DNA of 64,000 nucleotides from Prevotella sp. (GTDB lineage: Bacteria; Bacteroidota; Bacteroidia; Bacteroidales; Bacteroidaceae): positions 1 to 64,000 of the forward strand of contig JAEETD010000003.1 in the NCBI GenBank assembly GCA_016290175.1. The letters run 5' to 3'. The position numbers were made by a program, and so were the translations under genes. Positions within the stretch are counted from its first letter, which is position 1; every line of letters starts with the position of its first letter. Shown piece after piece: positions 53,742 to 62,648 of this stretch. The notes under the pieces were generated by a model, which was not told where the DNA came from, searched no databases, and saw nothing but the letters and a program-made list of their open reading frames with translations.

Positions 53742-55283
53742 ATGGCACAAGAAGATGTATTTAAGAAAATCGTAAGCCACTGTAAGGAGTATGGCTTCGT
53801 GTTCCCCTCAAGTGAGATTTACGATGGCTTAGGCGCTGTCTATGACTATGGTCAGAACGGCGTAGAGTTGAAGAATAATATTAAGCAGTACTGGTGGAAG
53901 GCTATGACGATGCTGCACGAGAATATCGTTGGTATCGACTCGGCCATCTTCATGCACCCGACGATATGGAAGGCTTCCGGACATGTGGATGCTTTTAACG
54001 ATCCCCTGATCGACAACCGCGACTCGAAGAAGCGCTATCGTGCCGATGTGCTCATCGAGGATCAGATTGCCAAGTATGACGAGAAGATCCAGAAGGAAGT
54101 GGAGAAGGCCCGCAAGCGTTTTGGCGACAACTTCGATGAGGCTAAGTATCTGGAGACGAGCGAGCGCGTGAAGGAGACCAAGGAGAAACGCGACAATCTG
54201 CATGCCCGCTATGCAGCAGCCATGCAGGGTCCGGATCTCGACGAACTGAAGCAGATTATCCTTGATGAGGAGATTGTATGTCCCATCAGTGGTACCAGAA
54301 ACTGGACGGATGTACGTCAGTTCAACCTGATGTTCTCAACTGAGATGGGTGCCAGCGCTGATGCTTCCATGAAGATCTACCTGCGTCCTGAGACGGCTCA
54401 GGGTATCTTTGTGAACTACCTGAACGTACAGAAGACCGGTCGTATGAAGATTCCTTTCGGAATTGCCCAGATCGGTAAGGCTTTCCGTAACGAGATTGTG
54501 GCTCGTCAGTTCATTTTCCGTATGAGGGAGTTCGAGCAGATGGAGATGCAGTTCTTCGTACAGCCTGGTACAGAACTGGAGTGGTTCCCCAAGTGGAAGG
54601 AAACCCGTATGAAGTGGCATCAGGCTCTGGGTTTCGGTGCTGAGAACTACCGTTTCCACGACCATGACAAGCTGGCTCACTATGCCAATGCTGCTACCGA
54701 TATCGAGTTCAAGATGCCGTTCGGATTCAAGGAGGTGGAGGGTATCCACTCTCGTACGAACTTCGACCTGAGCCAGCACGAGAAATATTCTGGCAAGTCG
54801 ATCAAGTACTTCGATCCTCAGACCAACGAGAGCTATACACCGTATGTCATCGAGACCAGTATTGGTGTGGACCGTATGTTCCTGAGCATTATGTGTCACG
54901 CCTTTGAGGAGGAGAAGCTGGAGAACGGCGAGACCCGCGTGGTGCTGAAGTTGCCTGCAGCCCTGGCTCCTGTGAAGTGTGCTGTGATGCCTCTGGTGAA
55001 GAAAGACGGCCTGCCCGAGAAAGCCCGCGAAATCATCGACCAGCTGAAGTTCCACTTCAACTGTCAGTATGACGAGAAGGACTCTATCGGAAAGCGTTAT
55101 CGTCGTCAGGATGCCATTGGTACCCCGTATTGTGTCACCGTTGACCACGACACGCTGAACGATGGCTGTGTCACCCTGCGTTTCCGCGACACGATGGAGC
55201 AGGAGCGTGTGGCTATCAGCGAGCTCAATGGCATCATCGAGGATAAGGTGAGCATCGCATCCTTGCTGAAAAAGCTTCAGTAA
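53742..55283 (+). CDS. glyS: Glycyl-tRNA synthetase, dimeric class II type
   Basis: 513 residues of the single-chain alpha2 GlyRS type. Motifs are GFVFPSSEIYDGLGAVYDYG at the N-terminus, YLRPETAQGIFVNY and IAQIGKAFRNEI (motif 2 region), FREFEQMEMQFF, and motif 3 TSIGVDRMFLSIM. An anticodon-binding domain (about 405-505) starts with LAPVKCAVMPL. It charges tRNA-Gly. It is followed by heptamer arrays and the FKBP lipoprotein gene. Confidence 0.95.
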   Translation: MAQEDVFKKIVSHCKEYGFVFPSSEIYDGLGAVYDYGQNGVELKNNIKQYWWKAMTMLHENIVGIDSAIFMHPTIWKASGHVDAFNDPLIDNRDSKKRYRADVLIEDQIAKYDEKIQKEVEKARKRFGDNFDEAKYLETSERVKETKEKRDNLHARYAAAMQGPDLDELKQIILDEEIVCPISGTRNWTDVRQFNLMFSTEMGASADASMKIYLRPETAQGIFVNYLNVQKTGRMKIPFGIAQIGKAFRNEIVARQFIFRMREFEQMEMQFFVQPGTELEWFPKWKETRMKWHQALGFGAENYRFHDHDKLAHYANAATDIEFKMPFGFKEVEGIHSRTNFDLSQHEKYSGKSIKYFDPQTNESYTPYVIETSIGVDRMFLSIMCHAFEEEKLENGETRVVLKLPAALAPVKCAVMPLVKKDGLPEKAREIIDQLKFHFNCQYDEKDSIGKRYRRQDAIGTPYCVTVDHDTLNDGCVTLRFRDTMEQERVAISELNGIIEDKVSIASLLKKLQ

Positions 55284-55286
55284 GGA

Positions 55287-55405
55287 AGTGAATAGTGATT
55301 AGTGAATAGTGAATAATGAAAAGAATGATGATAGATATTCAGTGTAAGAAATGGCTTGGATACGTGGGAGTGATACTATTCACTATTCACTGTTCACTAT
55401 TCACT
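55287..55405. repeat. Facing heptamer arrays spanning the 5' end of the FKBP gene
   Basis: Units of AGTGAAT type run from 55287 to 55321, and the ATG of the FKBP gene (55316) is inside the fifth unit. Four units of the reverse complement (ATTCACT, GTTCACT) run from 55378 to 55405 and encode the hydrophobic signal peptide core. The two arrays can pair over about 28 bp around a 56-nt loop, which would bury the start codon. Confidence 0.85.
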
Positions 55406-55957
55406 GTTTCTTGTTCTGAGGACGACAGTTCCACAGATGAGTATGCCAACTGGCAGGAGCGCAATGAAGCGGTGACTGACCAGTGGGCTGCCAGCGGACT
55501 GAAGAAAATCCGTGTCTTTACTCAGGACGATACTACGGCAGGCAAGAACTGCGATTATATCTATGTGCAGGTGCTGGAGGCCGGCGAAGGTGCAGACAGT
55601 CCTCTTTATACCGACACTGTTCGTGTTGCCTATAGAGGAAGACTGATTCCGACGATGAATTATGCAGATGGCTATGTGTTCGACGAGACCTATCTCGGCG
55701 ACTTCAGCTGGCATACGGCCGGTATGTCGACGATGGCCATCAGTGGTAAAACTACGCTCGTCAATGGTTTTGCTACAGCCCTGATGAATATGCACAAGGG
55801 TGACTATTGGCGTGTGTATATTCCTTATCAGATAGGCTATAACACATCGACTCAAGGTTCTGTTCGCGCCTATAGTAATCTGACTTTCGACATCGCTCTG
55901 CTGGATTTCTGGCATCCCGGTGATTATCGACCGGCCTTCAAGGCGAGGATGAGATAA
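55316..55957 (+). CDS. FKBP-type peptidyl-prolyl isomerase lipoprotein, 213 aa
   Basis: The N-terminus has a lipoprotein signal with core VILFTIHCSLFTVSCSED; the lipid Cys is in VSC. The mature domain (about residues 95-205) follows FKBP: DTVRVAYRGRLIPT, YVFDETYLG, VNGFATALMNMHKGDYWRVY, IPYQIGYNTS, and a final LTFDIALLDF. The active-site aromatic residues are only partly conserved, so activity is uncertain. It should act on proteins at the inner face of the outer membrane. The signal peptide is encoded by a heptamer array. Confidence 0.85.
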   Translation: MKRMMIDIQCKKWLGYVGVILFTIHCSLFTVSCSEDDSSTDEYANWQERNEAVTDQWAASGLKKIRVFTQDDTTAGKNCDYIYVQVLEAGEGADSPLYTDTVRVAYRGRLIPTMNYADGYVFDETYLGDFSWHTAGMSTMAISGKTTLVNGFATALMNMHKGDYWRVYIPYQIGYNTSTQGSVRAYSNLTFDIALLDFWHPGDYRPAFKARMR

Positions 55958-55992
55958 ACAGAACAATAAGCTGACTAAAAAACCTTAAGACT

Positions 55993-56799
55993 ATGCAGAA
56001 GTATGCTGATTATATCAAGCGGATTGAGATCGATTCCCTGTGGAGTGGTAAGAAGCACATCCTTTGGGAACTCAATCCTGGTGTGAATATCCTGAGCGGT
56101 ATCAACGGTGTTGGTAAGAGTACCATCCTGAATAAGGTGGTGAAAGGCTTGGCAGCTGGCGGCGAGTTCCCTAGTCACATGCTGAAGGGTGTGCATCTGG
56201 AAGTGGTGCCTGAGGATGCAAAGTGGATCCGGTTCGATGTGATCCGGTCGTTGGATTCCCCCGTACTCGACCTCGATACAATGGCGCATGTGGATACCCG
56301 TATCTCGTCAGCCCTCGATTTCCAACTCTATCATCTGCAGCGGAAATACCTTGACTATCAGGTGAACATCGGCAACCGTATGATTGCAGAGTTGCAGGCA
56401 GGCAATGCAGATGCCGCCCAGCAATTGTCATTGCCGAAGCAGCGCTTTCAGGATATGGTCGACGATCTGTTCTCGGATACGGGTAAGAAGATTGTCCGCA
56501 CGGAGAATGAGATCCGTTTCTCACAGATTGGTGAGACCCTGGTGCCTTATCAGCTCTCGAGTGGTGAAAAGCAGATGCTGGCCATCTTGCTGACGGTGCT
56601 GGTGGAAGATAATCAGCATTATGTGCTCTTTATGGATGAGCCGGAAGTGTCGCTGCACATCGAATGGCAGAAGCGGCTCATCGACCTTTGCGTGGAACTG
56701 AATCCCAATGTGCAGATTATCCTGACGACGCATTCGCCAGCTGTCGTGATGAACGGTTGGATGGAGAGTGTCACGGAAGTGACGGATATCACAATCTAG
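55993..56799 (+). CDS. Compact ABC/SMC-type ATPase, partner of a DUF4435 protein
   Basis: 268 residues. The Walker A is NILSGINGVGKSTILNKV (about 36-45). An ABC-type signature LSSGEKQMLAILL lies near 189, Walker B LFMDEPEVSLHIEWQ near 215 and the H-switch LTTHSPAVV near 246. It belongs to the AAA_15/AAA_21 ATPases found next to nucleases (OLD, Gabija, PARIS). The next gene encodes a DUF4435 protein, and ATPase plus DUF4435 is the AriA-AriB composition of PARIS. At 268 residues it seems to lack a large inserted helical region. Its stop lies in a 9-nt array. Confidence 0.85.
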   Translation: MQKYADYIKRIEIDSLWSGKKHILWELNPGVNILSGINGVGKSTILNKVVKGLAAGGEFPSHMLKGVHLEVVPEDAKWIRFDVIRSLDSPVLDLDTMAHVDTRISSALDFQLYHLQRKYLDYQVNIGNRMIAELQAGNADAAQQLSLPKQRFQDMVDDLFSDTGKKIVRTENEIRFSQIGETLVPYQLSSGEKQMLAILLTVLVEDNQHYVLFMDEPEVSLHIEWQKRLIDLCVELNPNVQIILTTHSPAVVMNGWMESVTEVTDITI

Positions 56800-56826
56800 T
56801 ATATCTAGAGAATCTAGACTATCCAG
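56791..56826 (+). repeat. 9-nt array (ATCTAG type) at the ATPase-DUF4435 junction
   Basis: Four 9-nt units, each ending ATCTAG or ATCCAG. The first holds the TAG stop of the ATPase gene (56797-56799) and the array ends two bases before the ATG at 56829. Confidence 0.82.
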
Positions 56827-56828
56827 GA

Positions 56829-57827
56829 ATGCCTAAGAGACTCAAGGATAATATCAATAGCCGCTATTTCGAGGCAGCTAATGCGCTGACCTCGAAGAAG
56901 GCACGACGTAGGATTGTTGCCTATGTCGAGAGCTATGATGATATCTACTTCTGGCGGACGGTGCTCTCGGAATTTGAGAACGACAAGCGCTATTTCGAGG
57001 TGATGCTGCCCTCGAAGATCAACCTGACACGTGGAAAGAAGTCGGTACTGATGAATTTCCTTGAGGGCGCACCTTTGGGCAGGGATATGATTGCCTGTGT
57101 GGATGCCGACTATGACTATCTGTTGCAGGGACGTACGGCGCAGTCGAGGAAGGTGCTGGAGAGCCCCTATGTGTTTCATACCTATGTCTATTCCATTGAG
57201 AATTTCCAGTGTTACGCGCCGTCGTTGCATAATGTCTGTGTGTCGGTGACGCTCAATGATCATCGTATTTTCGATTTCCGTGCCTATTTCCAGATGTTCA
57301 GTGAGGCTCTCTTCCCGCTCTTTGTGTGGTCAATCATGCTCTATCGTAATGGCAAATATAACAAGTTCTCTATCTCCGACTTCAACCGTATTGCTGATCC
57401 TGGAGGATTCAATGTGCAGAACCCAGAGCTTTCAATCGTCAATGTGAAGCGCAAGGTGAATACCAAGATCAACGAGTTGCAGCGTCAGTTCCCTGACGCC
57501 AAAGAGGAGTATATGGCGACGAAGGAGGATATCAAGGCGCTGGGTGTGACCGCTCAGACCACCTATTTATATATACAGGGGCATCATCTGTTTGATACAG
57601 TGGTATCGCCTATCATGTCGAAGGTGTGTAACCTGCTGCGTCAGGAGCGACAGAATGAGATTTACTATGCGATGGCACACAAGACACAGAAGCGCAATGA
57701 GATGACGTGTTATGAGAATTCGCTGCAGGATATCAAGGCGATGCTTAAAAAGAATAACGGTTATATGACCTCTGAGCCTTTTCGCCGTTTGCAGGAAGAT
57801 GTCAGAGAGTATTTAGATTCGTTTTAA
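56829..57827 (+). CDS. DUF4435 (TOPRIM-like) protein, AriB-like, 332 aa
   Basis: From ATG 56829 the protein begins MPKRLKDNINSRYFEAANAL. The DUF4435/TOPRIM-like core is visible as RRRIVAYVESYDDIYFWRTV (conserved Glu), DMIACVDADYDYLL (DxD) and HTYVYSIENFQC. In PARIS, AriB is a TOPRIM nuclease that cuts tRNA once released by AriA. Whether this homologue is a defence effector or has a housekeeping role is open. The frame is open back to 56664 inside the ATPase gene; I reject that start. Its TAA overlaps the stop of trkH on the other strand. Confidence 0.82.
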   Translation: MPKRLKDNINSRYFEAANALTSKKARRRIVAYVESYDDIYFWRTVLSEFENDKRYFEVMLPSKINLTRGKKSVLMNFLEGAPLGRDMIACVDADYDYLLQGRTAQSRKVLESPYVFHTYVYSIENFQCYAPSLHNVCVSVTLNDHRIFDFRAYFQMFSEALFPLFVWSIMLYRNGKYNKFSISDFNRIADPGGFNVQNPELSIVNVKRKVNTKINELQRQFPDAKEEYMATKEDIKALGVTAQTTYLYIQGHHLFDTVVSPIMSKVCNLLRQERQNEIYYAMAHKTQKRNEMTCYENSLQDIKAMLKKNNGYMTSEPFRRLQEDVREYLDSF

Positions 57828-59281
57828 TTATCTCTCCAGAAACTGGGCGTGAAGAGCACGAGTACCGTCATGATCTCAAGACGACCCATGAGCATGAGCA
57901 GCGAGAGAATCCATTTGGTATAGTCGGGCATGCCTGACCAGGTGATGTTGGCACCGATATCGTTGCTGAGAGTAGGTCCGATATTGCTGACGCAACTCAG
58001 GGCAATGACGATGGAATTGATGGTGTCGATGCCTGAGAGAATCATGATGGCAGCGGTGACAAGAATCATACACATGAACAGGGTGAAGAAGGCAAAGAGT
58101 GCCACAATCCTGGACTGGGGTACACTCGATCCGTTGATCTTCACTGGAAGGACGGCATTAGGATGGAGGATCTGACGGAAATTGTTGCGCAACGTCTTGA
58201 GTGTCATCACCGCACGGATACATTTGAAACCACCGCTGGTACTGCCTGCACAGGCGCCAACGAACATCACACCACCAAGGACAATCCACGTGATATGCGG
58301 CCAAAGGGCTACATCATCGCTGAATACACCCGTTGTCGTCATAAACGATACCACCTGGAAAAGCCCTGTACGGAAGGCTTTTTCCAGATCATAGCCCATC
58401 TGGGTGAATAAGATCATTACCAGACTGGCTGTGGCAAGCAATACAATACCGATGTAGAGTTTGAATTCAGAATTCTTGAAGAGATCCTTGAAACGGGCCT
58501 TGAAGATGGTGATGTATAATAAGGTGAAATTGATACCTGCCAGAAACTCGAAGAGGATGGCAATGTAGTCGATGCTGGGACTTTGGAAGTTGGAAAAAGA
58601 GTCGTTGTGGATGGAGAAACCGCCTGTGGCAGTAGTTGTCATCGAGTAGTTCAAAGCCTCAAACCAGTCCATACCTGCAATCCAGAAAGAGATACCACAG
58701 CCAATGGTAAGCAACAGGTAGATGCTCCAAATCCATTTGGCTGTCGTAGAGAGTCTTGGGTGCATCTTTGCCTTGATGGGACCTGTGGCCTCGGCAGCGA
58801 ACACCTTGACGCTACCGCCTACCAACGAGGGTAGAATGGCGATGGTGAAGAAGACAATTCCCAAACCTCCAACCCATTGGGTGAGCGATCGCCAGAAAAG
58901 GATACCATGTGGCAGACATTCCACATCGTCGAAGATGCTGGCGCCTGTCGTCGAGAATCCTGACATCGTCTCGAAATAGGCGTCAGTAACATTGGTGATA
59001 CTGCCATGAATGAGGAATGGGAACATACCGAAGAAGGAGAAAACCGTCCATACGGCCGTTACCACGACGAAGGCATCGTGACGGCTCAGGGTGTTTCTGG
59101 CTTTCCGTCCCATCAGCAGAAAAAGAAAAGCACAACCAAAGGTAATCAGCATAGACAAGAGAAAGGCCAAGGTGTCGTCCTCCTGGAAATAGAACGAAAC
59201 ACCTGCACACCAAGTCATGAAGAATCCCTCGATGAACAGCAGTGAGCCGATGATCTTGAATATGATATGCCAATTGACCAT
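57824..59281 (-). CDS. trkH: TrkH-family potassium uptake protein
   Basis: 485 residues with about ten transmembrane segments arranged as four M1-P-M2 repeats. Selectivity-filter-like loops are in ETMSGFSTTGAS, MTTTATGGFSIHND, MTTTGVFSDD and SNIGPTLSNDIG. It is the K+-translocating subunit that works with TrkA encoded just upstream in the same operon. It ends by overlapping the stop of the convergent DUF4435 gene. Confidence 0.93.
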   Translation of the reverse strand: MVNWHIIFKIIGSLLFIEGFFMTWCAGVSFYFQEDDTLAFLLSMLITFGCAFLFLLMGRKARNTLSRHDAFVVVTAVWTVFSFFGMFPFLIHGSITNVTDAYFETMSGFSTTGASIFDDVECLPHGILFWRSLTQWVGGLGIVFFTIAILPSLVGGSVKVFAAEATGPIKAKMHPRLSTTAKWIWSIYLLLTIGCGISFWIAGMDWFEALNYSMTTTATGGFSIHNDSFSNFQSPSIDYIAILFEFLAGINFTLLYITIFKARFKDLFKNSEFKLYIGIVLLATASLVMILFTQMGYDLEKAFRTGLFQVVSFMTTTGVFSDDVALWPHITWIVLGGVMFVGACAGSTSGGFKCIRAVMTLKTLRNNFRQILHPNAVLPVKINGSSVPQSRIVALFAFFTLFMCMILVTAAIMILSGIDTINSIVIALSCVSNIGPTLSNDIGANITWSGMPDYTKWILSLLMLMGRLEIMTVLVLFTPSFWRDN

Positions 59282-59291
59282 TCGCTTTCCT

Positions 59292-60662
59292 TTAAGGTGT
59301 AATCGTGTCGAGAATCGTGGTTCTCTTGAAGAACTTTTCTACCTGTTTGAGCTTGGCCTCATGACAGAATACCATCACTGAGTCGCCAGCCTGAATCTGT
59401 GAGTTACCGCTGACGAGCATACCCACACCATTACGTACTAATCCGCCAATAGTGGCTCCTACAGGGAGTCCGAGGTCCTTCACCAGTTTCTTCGTGACGC
59501 GGGAGTCTTCTGCAGCAGTAAACTCTGCGACTTCCGAATCAACAAGCATCAGTGTACGCAGGTTGTCGACGTCGGCGTCGAGCATCATCTGGAAGATATG
59601 GCTGGCTGCGATGGTCATTTTGTTGATGATGGTACCGATATCCAGTTCTTCAGCCATCTTCACATAGTCAAGATTCTCTACCATCGCCACCGTCTTGCGT
59701 ACTCCTAAGCGCTTGGCAGTGAGACAGGCCAGAATGTTTGTCTCAGCATTGCCGGTGAGAGCCACGAAGGCCTGAGTATTGCGAATCCCCTCTTCTTCGA
59801 GCAGTCCGAGGTCGCGTCCGTCGCCATGAATCACCATCGTGTCGCTGTTGCCAAGCAGTTCGTTGAGCTTCTCACATCGCTCGGCATTCTTCTCGATAAT
59901 CTTGATATTCATATAGTCTGGGGCTGTGAGGGCTGCCCGGACTGCCGTCTTGTCACCACCCATCACGATCACGTTCTTCACATCGGCATAATGTTCCTTG
60001 CCGACAATCTTGCGGATATAGGGGATGTATTCCTGAGTGGTCATGAAGTAGACGAGGTCGCCAACACGCAACTCATCAAGACCGCCAGGAACAATAGTGT
60101 CTTCACCACGTTTGATTGCCACTATGTGGTAAGGGTCGTTTGGACCGCACAAGTCGCGCAGCGGTTGGTTCAGGACCTCAGCCGTTTCACGTAGCTTGAT
60201 ACCGAGAAGGGTGAGGGCTCCATCATGCACATCCCATCGCTGTCGAACCCAAGAGAGTTTCAGACCATTGTTGATGTCAATGGCTGCGAGCACTTCAGGA
60301 TAAATCAGGGAGTCGATGCCCATCTGTTTGAAGAGTTCCTTGTTCTGAGGACTAAGATACTCATAATTGTCAATACGTGCAACGGTTTTCTTGGCACCGA
60401 GACTGTGCGCAATCATACAAGCCGTGAGATTGGTGGTTTCCTCAGGAGTGACGCCTACGAAAAGGTCGGCATGTTGTACACCTGCCTCCTTCAGGGTCTT
60501 GATACTGGTAGGCGAGGCGTTGTAGGTCATAACATCATACTCGCTCAGCACTGCCAGCCTCTCTTCATTGTCATCAATGAGCACACAGTCCTGGTGCTCT
60601 CGAGACAATAGTTTTGACAGGTGAGTTCCTACGGCACCTGCACCGACAATGACTACTTTCAT
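59292..60662 (-). CDS. trkA: TrkA potassium uptake regulator
   Basis: 456 residues with two RCK units. An N-terminal Rossmann domain starts [20 protein letters not shown], followed by an RCK_C domain. A second Rossmann domain has [18 protein letters not shown] and a second RCK_C domain follows. It binds NAD(H) and gates TrkH. It overlaps the end of dxs by 4 bp and is followed by trkH after 10 bp, so the three form one operon. Confidence 0.94.
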   Translation of the reverse strand: MKVVIVGAGAVGTHLSKLLSREHQDCVLIDDNEERLAVLSEYDVMTYNASPTSIKTLKEAGVQHADLFVGVTPEETTNLTACMIAHSLGAKKTVARIDNYEYLSPQNKELFKQMGIDSLIYPEVLAAIDINNGLKLSWVRQRWDVHDGALTLLGIKLRETAEVLNQPLRDLCGPNDPYHIVAIKRGEDTIVPGGLDELRVGDLVYFMTTQEYIPYIRKIVGKEHYADVKNVIVMGGDKTAVRAALTAPDYMNIKIIEKNAERCEKLNELLGNSDTMVIHGDGRDLGLLEEEGIRNTQAFVALTGNAETNILACLTAKRLGVRKTVAMVENLDYVKMAEELDIGTIINKMTIAASHIFQMMLDADVDNLRTLMLVDSEVAEFTAAEDSRVTKKLVKDLGLPVGATIGGLVRNGVGMLVSGNSQIQAGDSVMVFCHEAKLKQVEKFFKRTTILDTITP

Positions 60663-62587
60663 ATCCCTTTTATTGCTTTGATGATAGCATCCTTGTCGAG
60701 GCCGACAATGTGCTGAAGTTCTTTCACGGTGCCATGCTCCACAAACTCTGTGTCAGGCAATCCGAGACGGATGACCTCAGGATGGAAGCCATGATCGTTC
60801 ATCCATTCTATAACAGCAGAGCCAAGGCCGCCGGTCTTCACACCGTTCTCCACGGTGACGATACGACTGAATTTCTCCGCCACCTCCTGCAGGATATTCT
60901 CGTCGATGGGCTTGAGGAAACGCATGTCGTAATGGGCGGCACTAATCATGCTAGCCGTGCTAGCCTGGCTAGATTGACTAGAAAGGCTAGAAAGTTCCTC
61001 AATGGCCTCTGCCACATTATTGCCGATGGGGCCTATGCTTAGCACGGCCACATCACTGCCGTCACGCAGCTTCCGGCCTGTGCCGACCTTGATTTCCTCA
61101 AAAGGACAACGCCAATCCCGGAGAACGCCTCCGCCACGGGGATAGCGGATTACAAACGGACCTTTGTCGGGTAGTTGGGCGGTATACATCAGTCTTCGCA
61201 GCTCATGCTCATCCATCGGCGACGAGATGGTCAGATTCGGAATGGGACGTAAGGCCGCAAGGTCGAAGGCTCCATGATGGGTGGAACCGTCTTCGCCCAC
61301 CAGTCCTGCACGGTCAAAACAAAATACCACGTGCAGATTCAGTAATGCCACATCATGGATGATATTGTCGAAGGCCCGTTGTGAAAAAGCACTGTAGATG
61401 TTGCAGAAAGGTAGCAGACCGTCTTTTGCCATACCACCGGAGAAGGTGACTGCATGTCCCTCGGCAATGCCGACGTCGAAGGTGCGCTCAGGCATCTCCT
61501 TCATCATGATATTCAATGAACAACCACTTGGCATCGCGGGCGTGACGCCGACTATCTTTGGATTCTGCTGGGCCAGCTCCAAAAGGGTATGACCAAACAC
61601 ATCCTGGTATTTCTGCGGTTTCGATGGATCCTTGTCAACAATGCGCTCACCAGTCTCCGGGTCAAACTTGCCTGGGGCGTGCCAAGTGGTCACATCCTTC
61701 TCTGCTGGCGCATAGCCATGACCTTTTTGGGTGTGCAAGTGCAACAGTTTAGGCCCCTTCATATCCTTGATTTGCCTGAGTATTCGCACCAGTTCCTTGA
61801 CATCATGTCCGTCGAAGGGACCAAAATAGCGGATGTTCATGCCTTCAAACACGTTCTGTTGGTGTGCAATAGCGCTCTTAAAAGCATTGGCAAGACGTTG
61901 CAGACCGTTTTTCCTGGCATCGTTCATCAGGCCCTTTCTATACAACCAATTGTTGGTCTTGAACTTGATAGCGTTGTAGGTCTCATTGGTACTCAGATTC
62001 AGCAGATACTGCTTCATTCCGCCTACACTACGGTCTATCGACATGTTATTGTCGTTGAGGATAATCAGCAGGTCGTTAGGAGAGGAAGAAACGTTGTTCA
62101 GTCCTTCGAATGCCAGGCCACCACTCATGGCGCCATCGCCGATGACAGCTACCACATGACGTTTTTTCTTGCCTTCCAACTTGGCAGCGACAGCCATACC
62201 TAGTGCTGCAGAGATGGAATTGGAAGCATGTCCACAGGCAAAGGTGTCATATTCACTCTCCGTGGGTGAGGGGAAAGGCTTGATGCCGCCTAATTTGCGG
62301 TTGGTGCAGAACTGCTCGCGTCGTCCGGTGAGGATCTTATGTCCATAGGCCTGATGCCCCACATCCCATACGATGCGGTCCTCTGGCGTGTTGTAGACAT
62401 AATGCAAGGCTACTGTAATCTCTGCGACGCCAAGACTCGATGCTAAATGACCCGGGTTGACGGAAAGTTCCTGTACGATATCCTGTCGCAATTCATCACA
62501 TACCTGAGGCAGTTCGTCCACCTTCAGTTCACGCAGGTCTTTCGGATATTGTATTTTGCTTAATAGTCTTAATTCTTCTTGTCCCAC
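60659..62587 (-). CDS. dxs: 1-deoxy-D-xylulose-5-phosphate synthase
   Basis: Thiamine-diphosphate enzyme of the MEP isoprenoid pathway. Motifs are [53 protein letters not shown] (GDG-N cofactor motif), and [21 protein letters not shown] 62587 is my start, since the TTG at 62614 overlaps the promoter element. An insert of about 18 residues (near 531-549), rich in Ser, Gln and Ala ([14 protein letters not shown]), precedes [13 protein letters not shown]. It is encoded by a 9-nt tandem array. Most DXS proteins have a short charged loop here. Confidence 0.94.
   Translation of the reverse strand: MGQEELRLLSKIQYPKDLRELKVDELPQVCDELRQDIVQELSVNPGHLASSLGVAEITVALHYVYNTPEDRIVWDVGHQAYGHKILTGRREQFCTNRKLGGIKPFPSPTESEYDTFACGHASNSISAALGMAVAAKLEGKKKRHVVAVIGDGAMSGGLAFEGLNNVSSSPNDLLIILNDNNMSIDRSVGGMKQYLLNLSTNETYNAIKFKTNNWLYRKGLMNDARKNGLQRLANAFKSAIAHQQNVFEGMNIRYFGPFDGHDVKELVRILRQIKDMKGPKLLHLHTQKGHGYAPAEKDVTTWHAPGKFDPETGERIVDKDPSKPQKYQDVFGHTLLELAQQNPKIVGVTPAMPSGCSLNIMMKEMPERTFDVGIAEGHAVTFSGGMAKDGLLPFCNIYSAFSQRAFDNIIHDVALLNLHVVFCFDRAGLVGEDGSTHHGAFDLAALRPIPNLTISSPMDEHELRRLMYTAQLPDKGPFVIRYPRGGGVLRDWRCPFEEIKVGTGRKLRDGSDVAVLSIGPIGNNVAEAIEELSSLSSQSSQASTASMISAAHYDMRFLKPIDENILQEVAEKFSRIVTVENGVKTGGLGSAVIEWMNDHGFHPEVIRLGLPDTEFVEHGTVKELQHIVGLDKDAIIKAIKGI
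60942..60995 (-). repeat. 9-nt CTAG array inside dxs
   Basis: CTAG recurs with exact 9-nt period at 60951, 60960, 60969, 60978 and 60987. It encodes the Ser/Gln/Ala-rich insert of DXS. The unit is of the same kind as the intergenic array at 56791-56826. Confidence 0.82.
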
Positions 62588-62611
62588 AGCATAAAAGTCG
62601 TATAAACTTTG

Positions 62612-62619
62612 CAAAGATA
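62612..62619 (-). promoter_or_regulatory. -7 element TATCTTTG for dxs-trkA-trkH
   Basis: TATCTTTG on the minus strand, 24 nt before the GTG start at 62587 and overlapping the alternative TTG at 62614. Confidence 0.7.
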
Positions 62620-62648
62620 CAAATAAAATGAGAATTACAAAGTAAAAA

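Noticed and set aside
56664..56828. Longer DUF4435 start inside the ATPase gene
   Set aside because: That stretch is the out-of-frame shadow of the ATPase Walker B region; the true ATG follows the 9-nt array.
55993..57827. Calling the pair a confirmed PARIS system
   Set aside because: Only gene composition and motifs support it; the ATPase is short and the setting is core chromosome. Kept as a finding, not as a named system.
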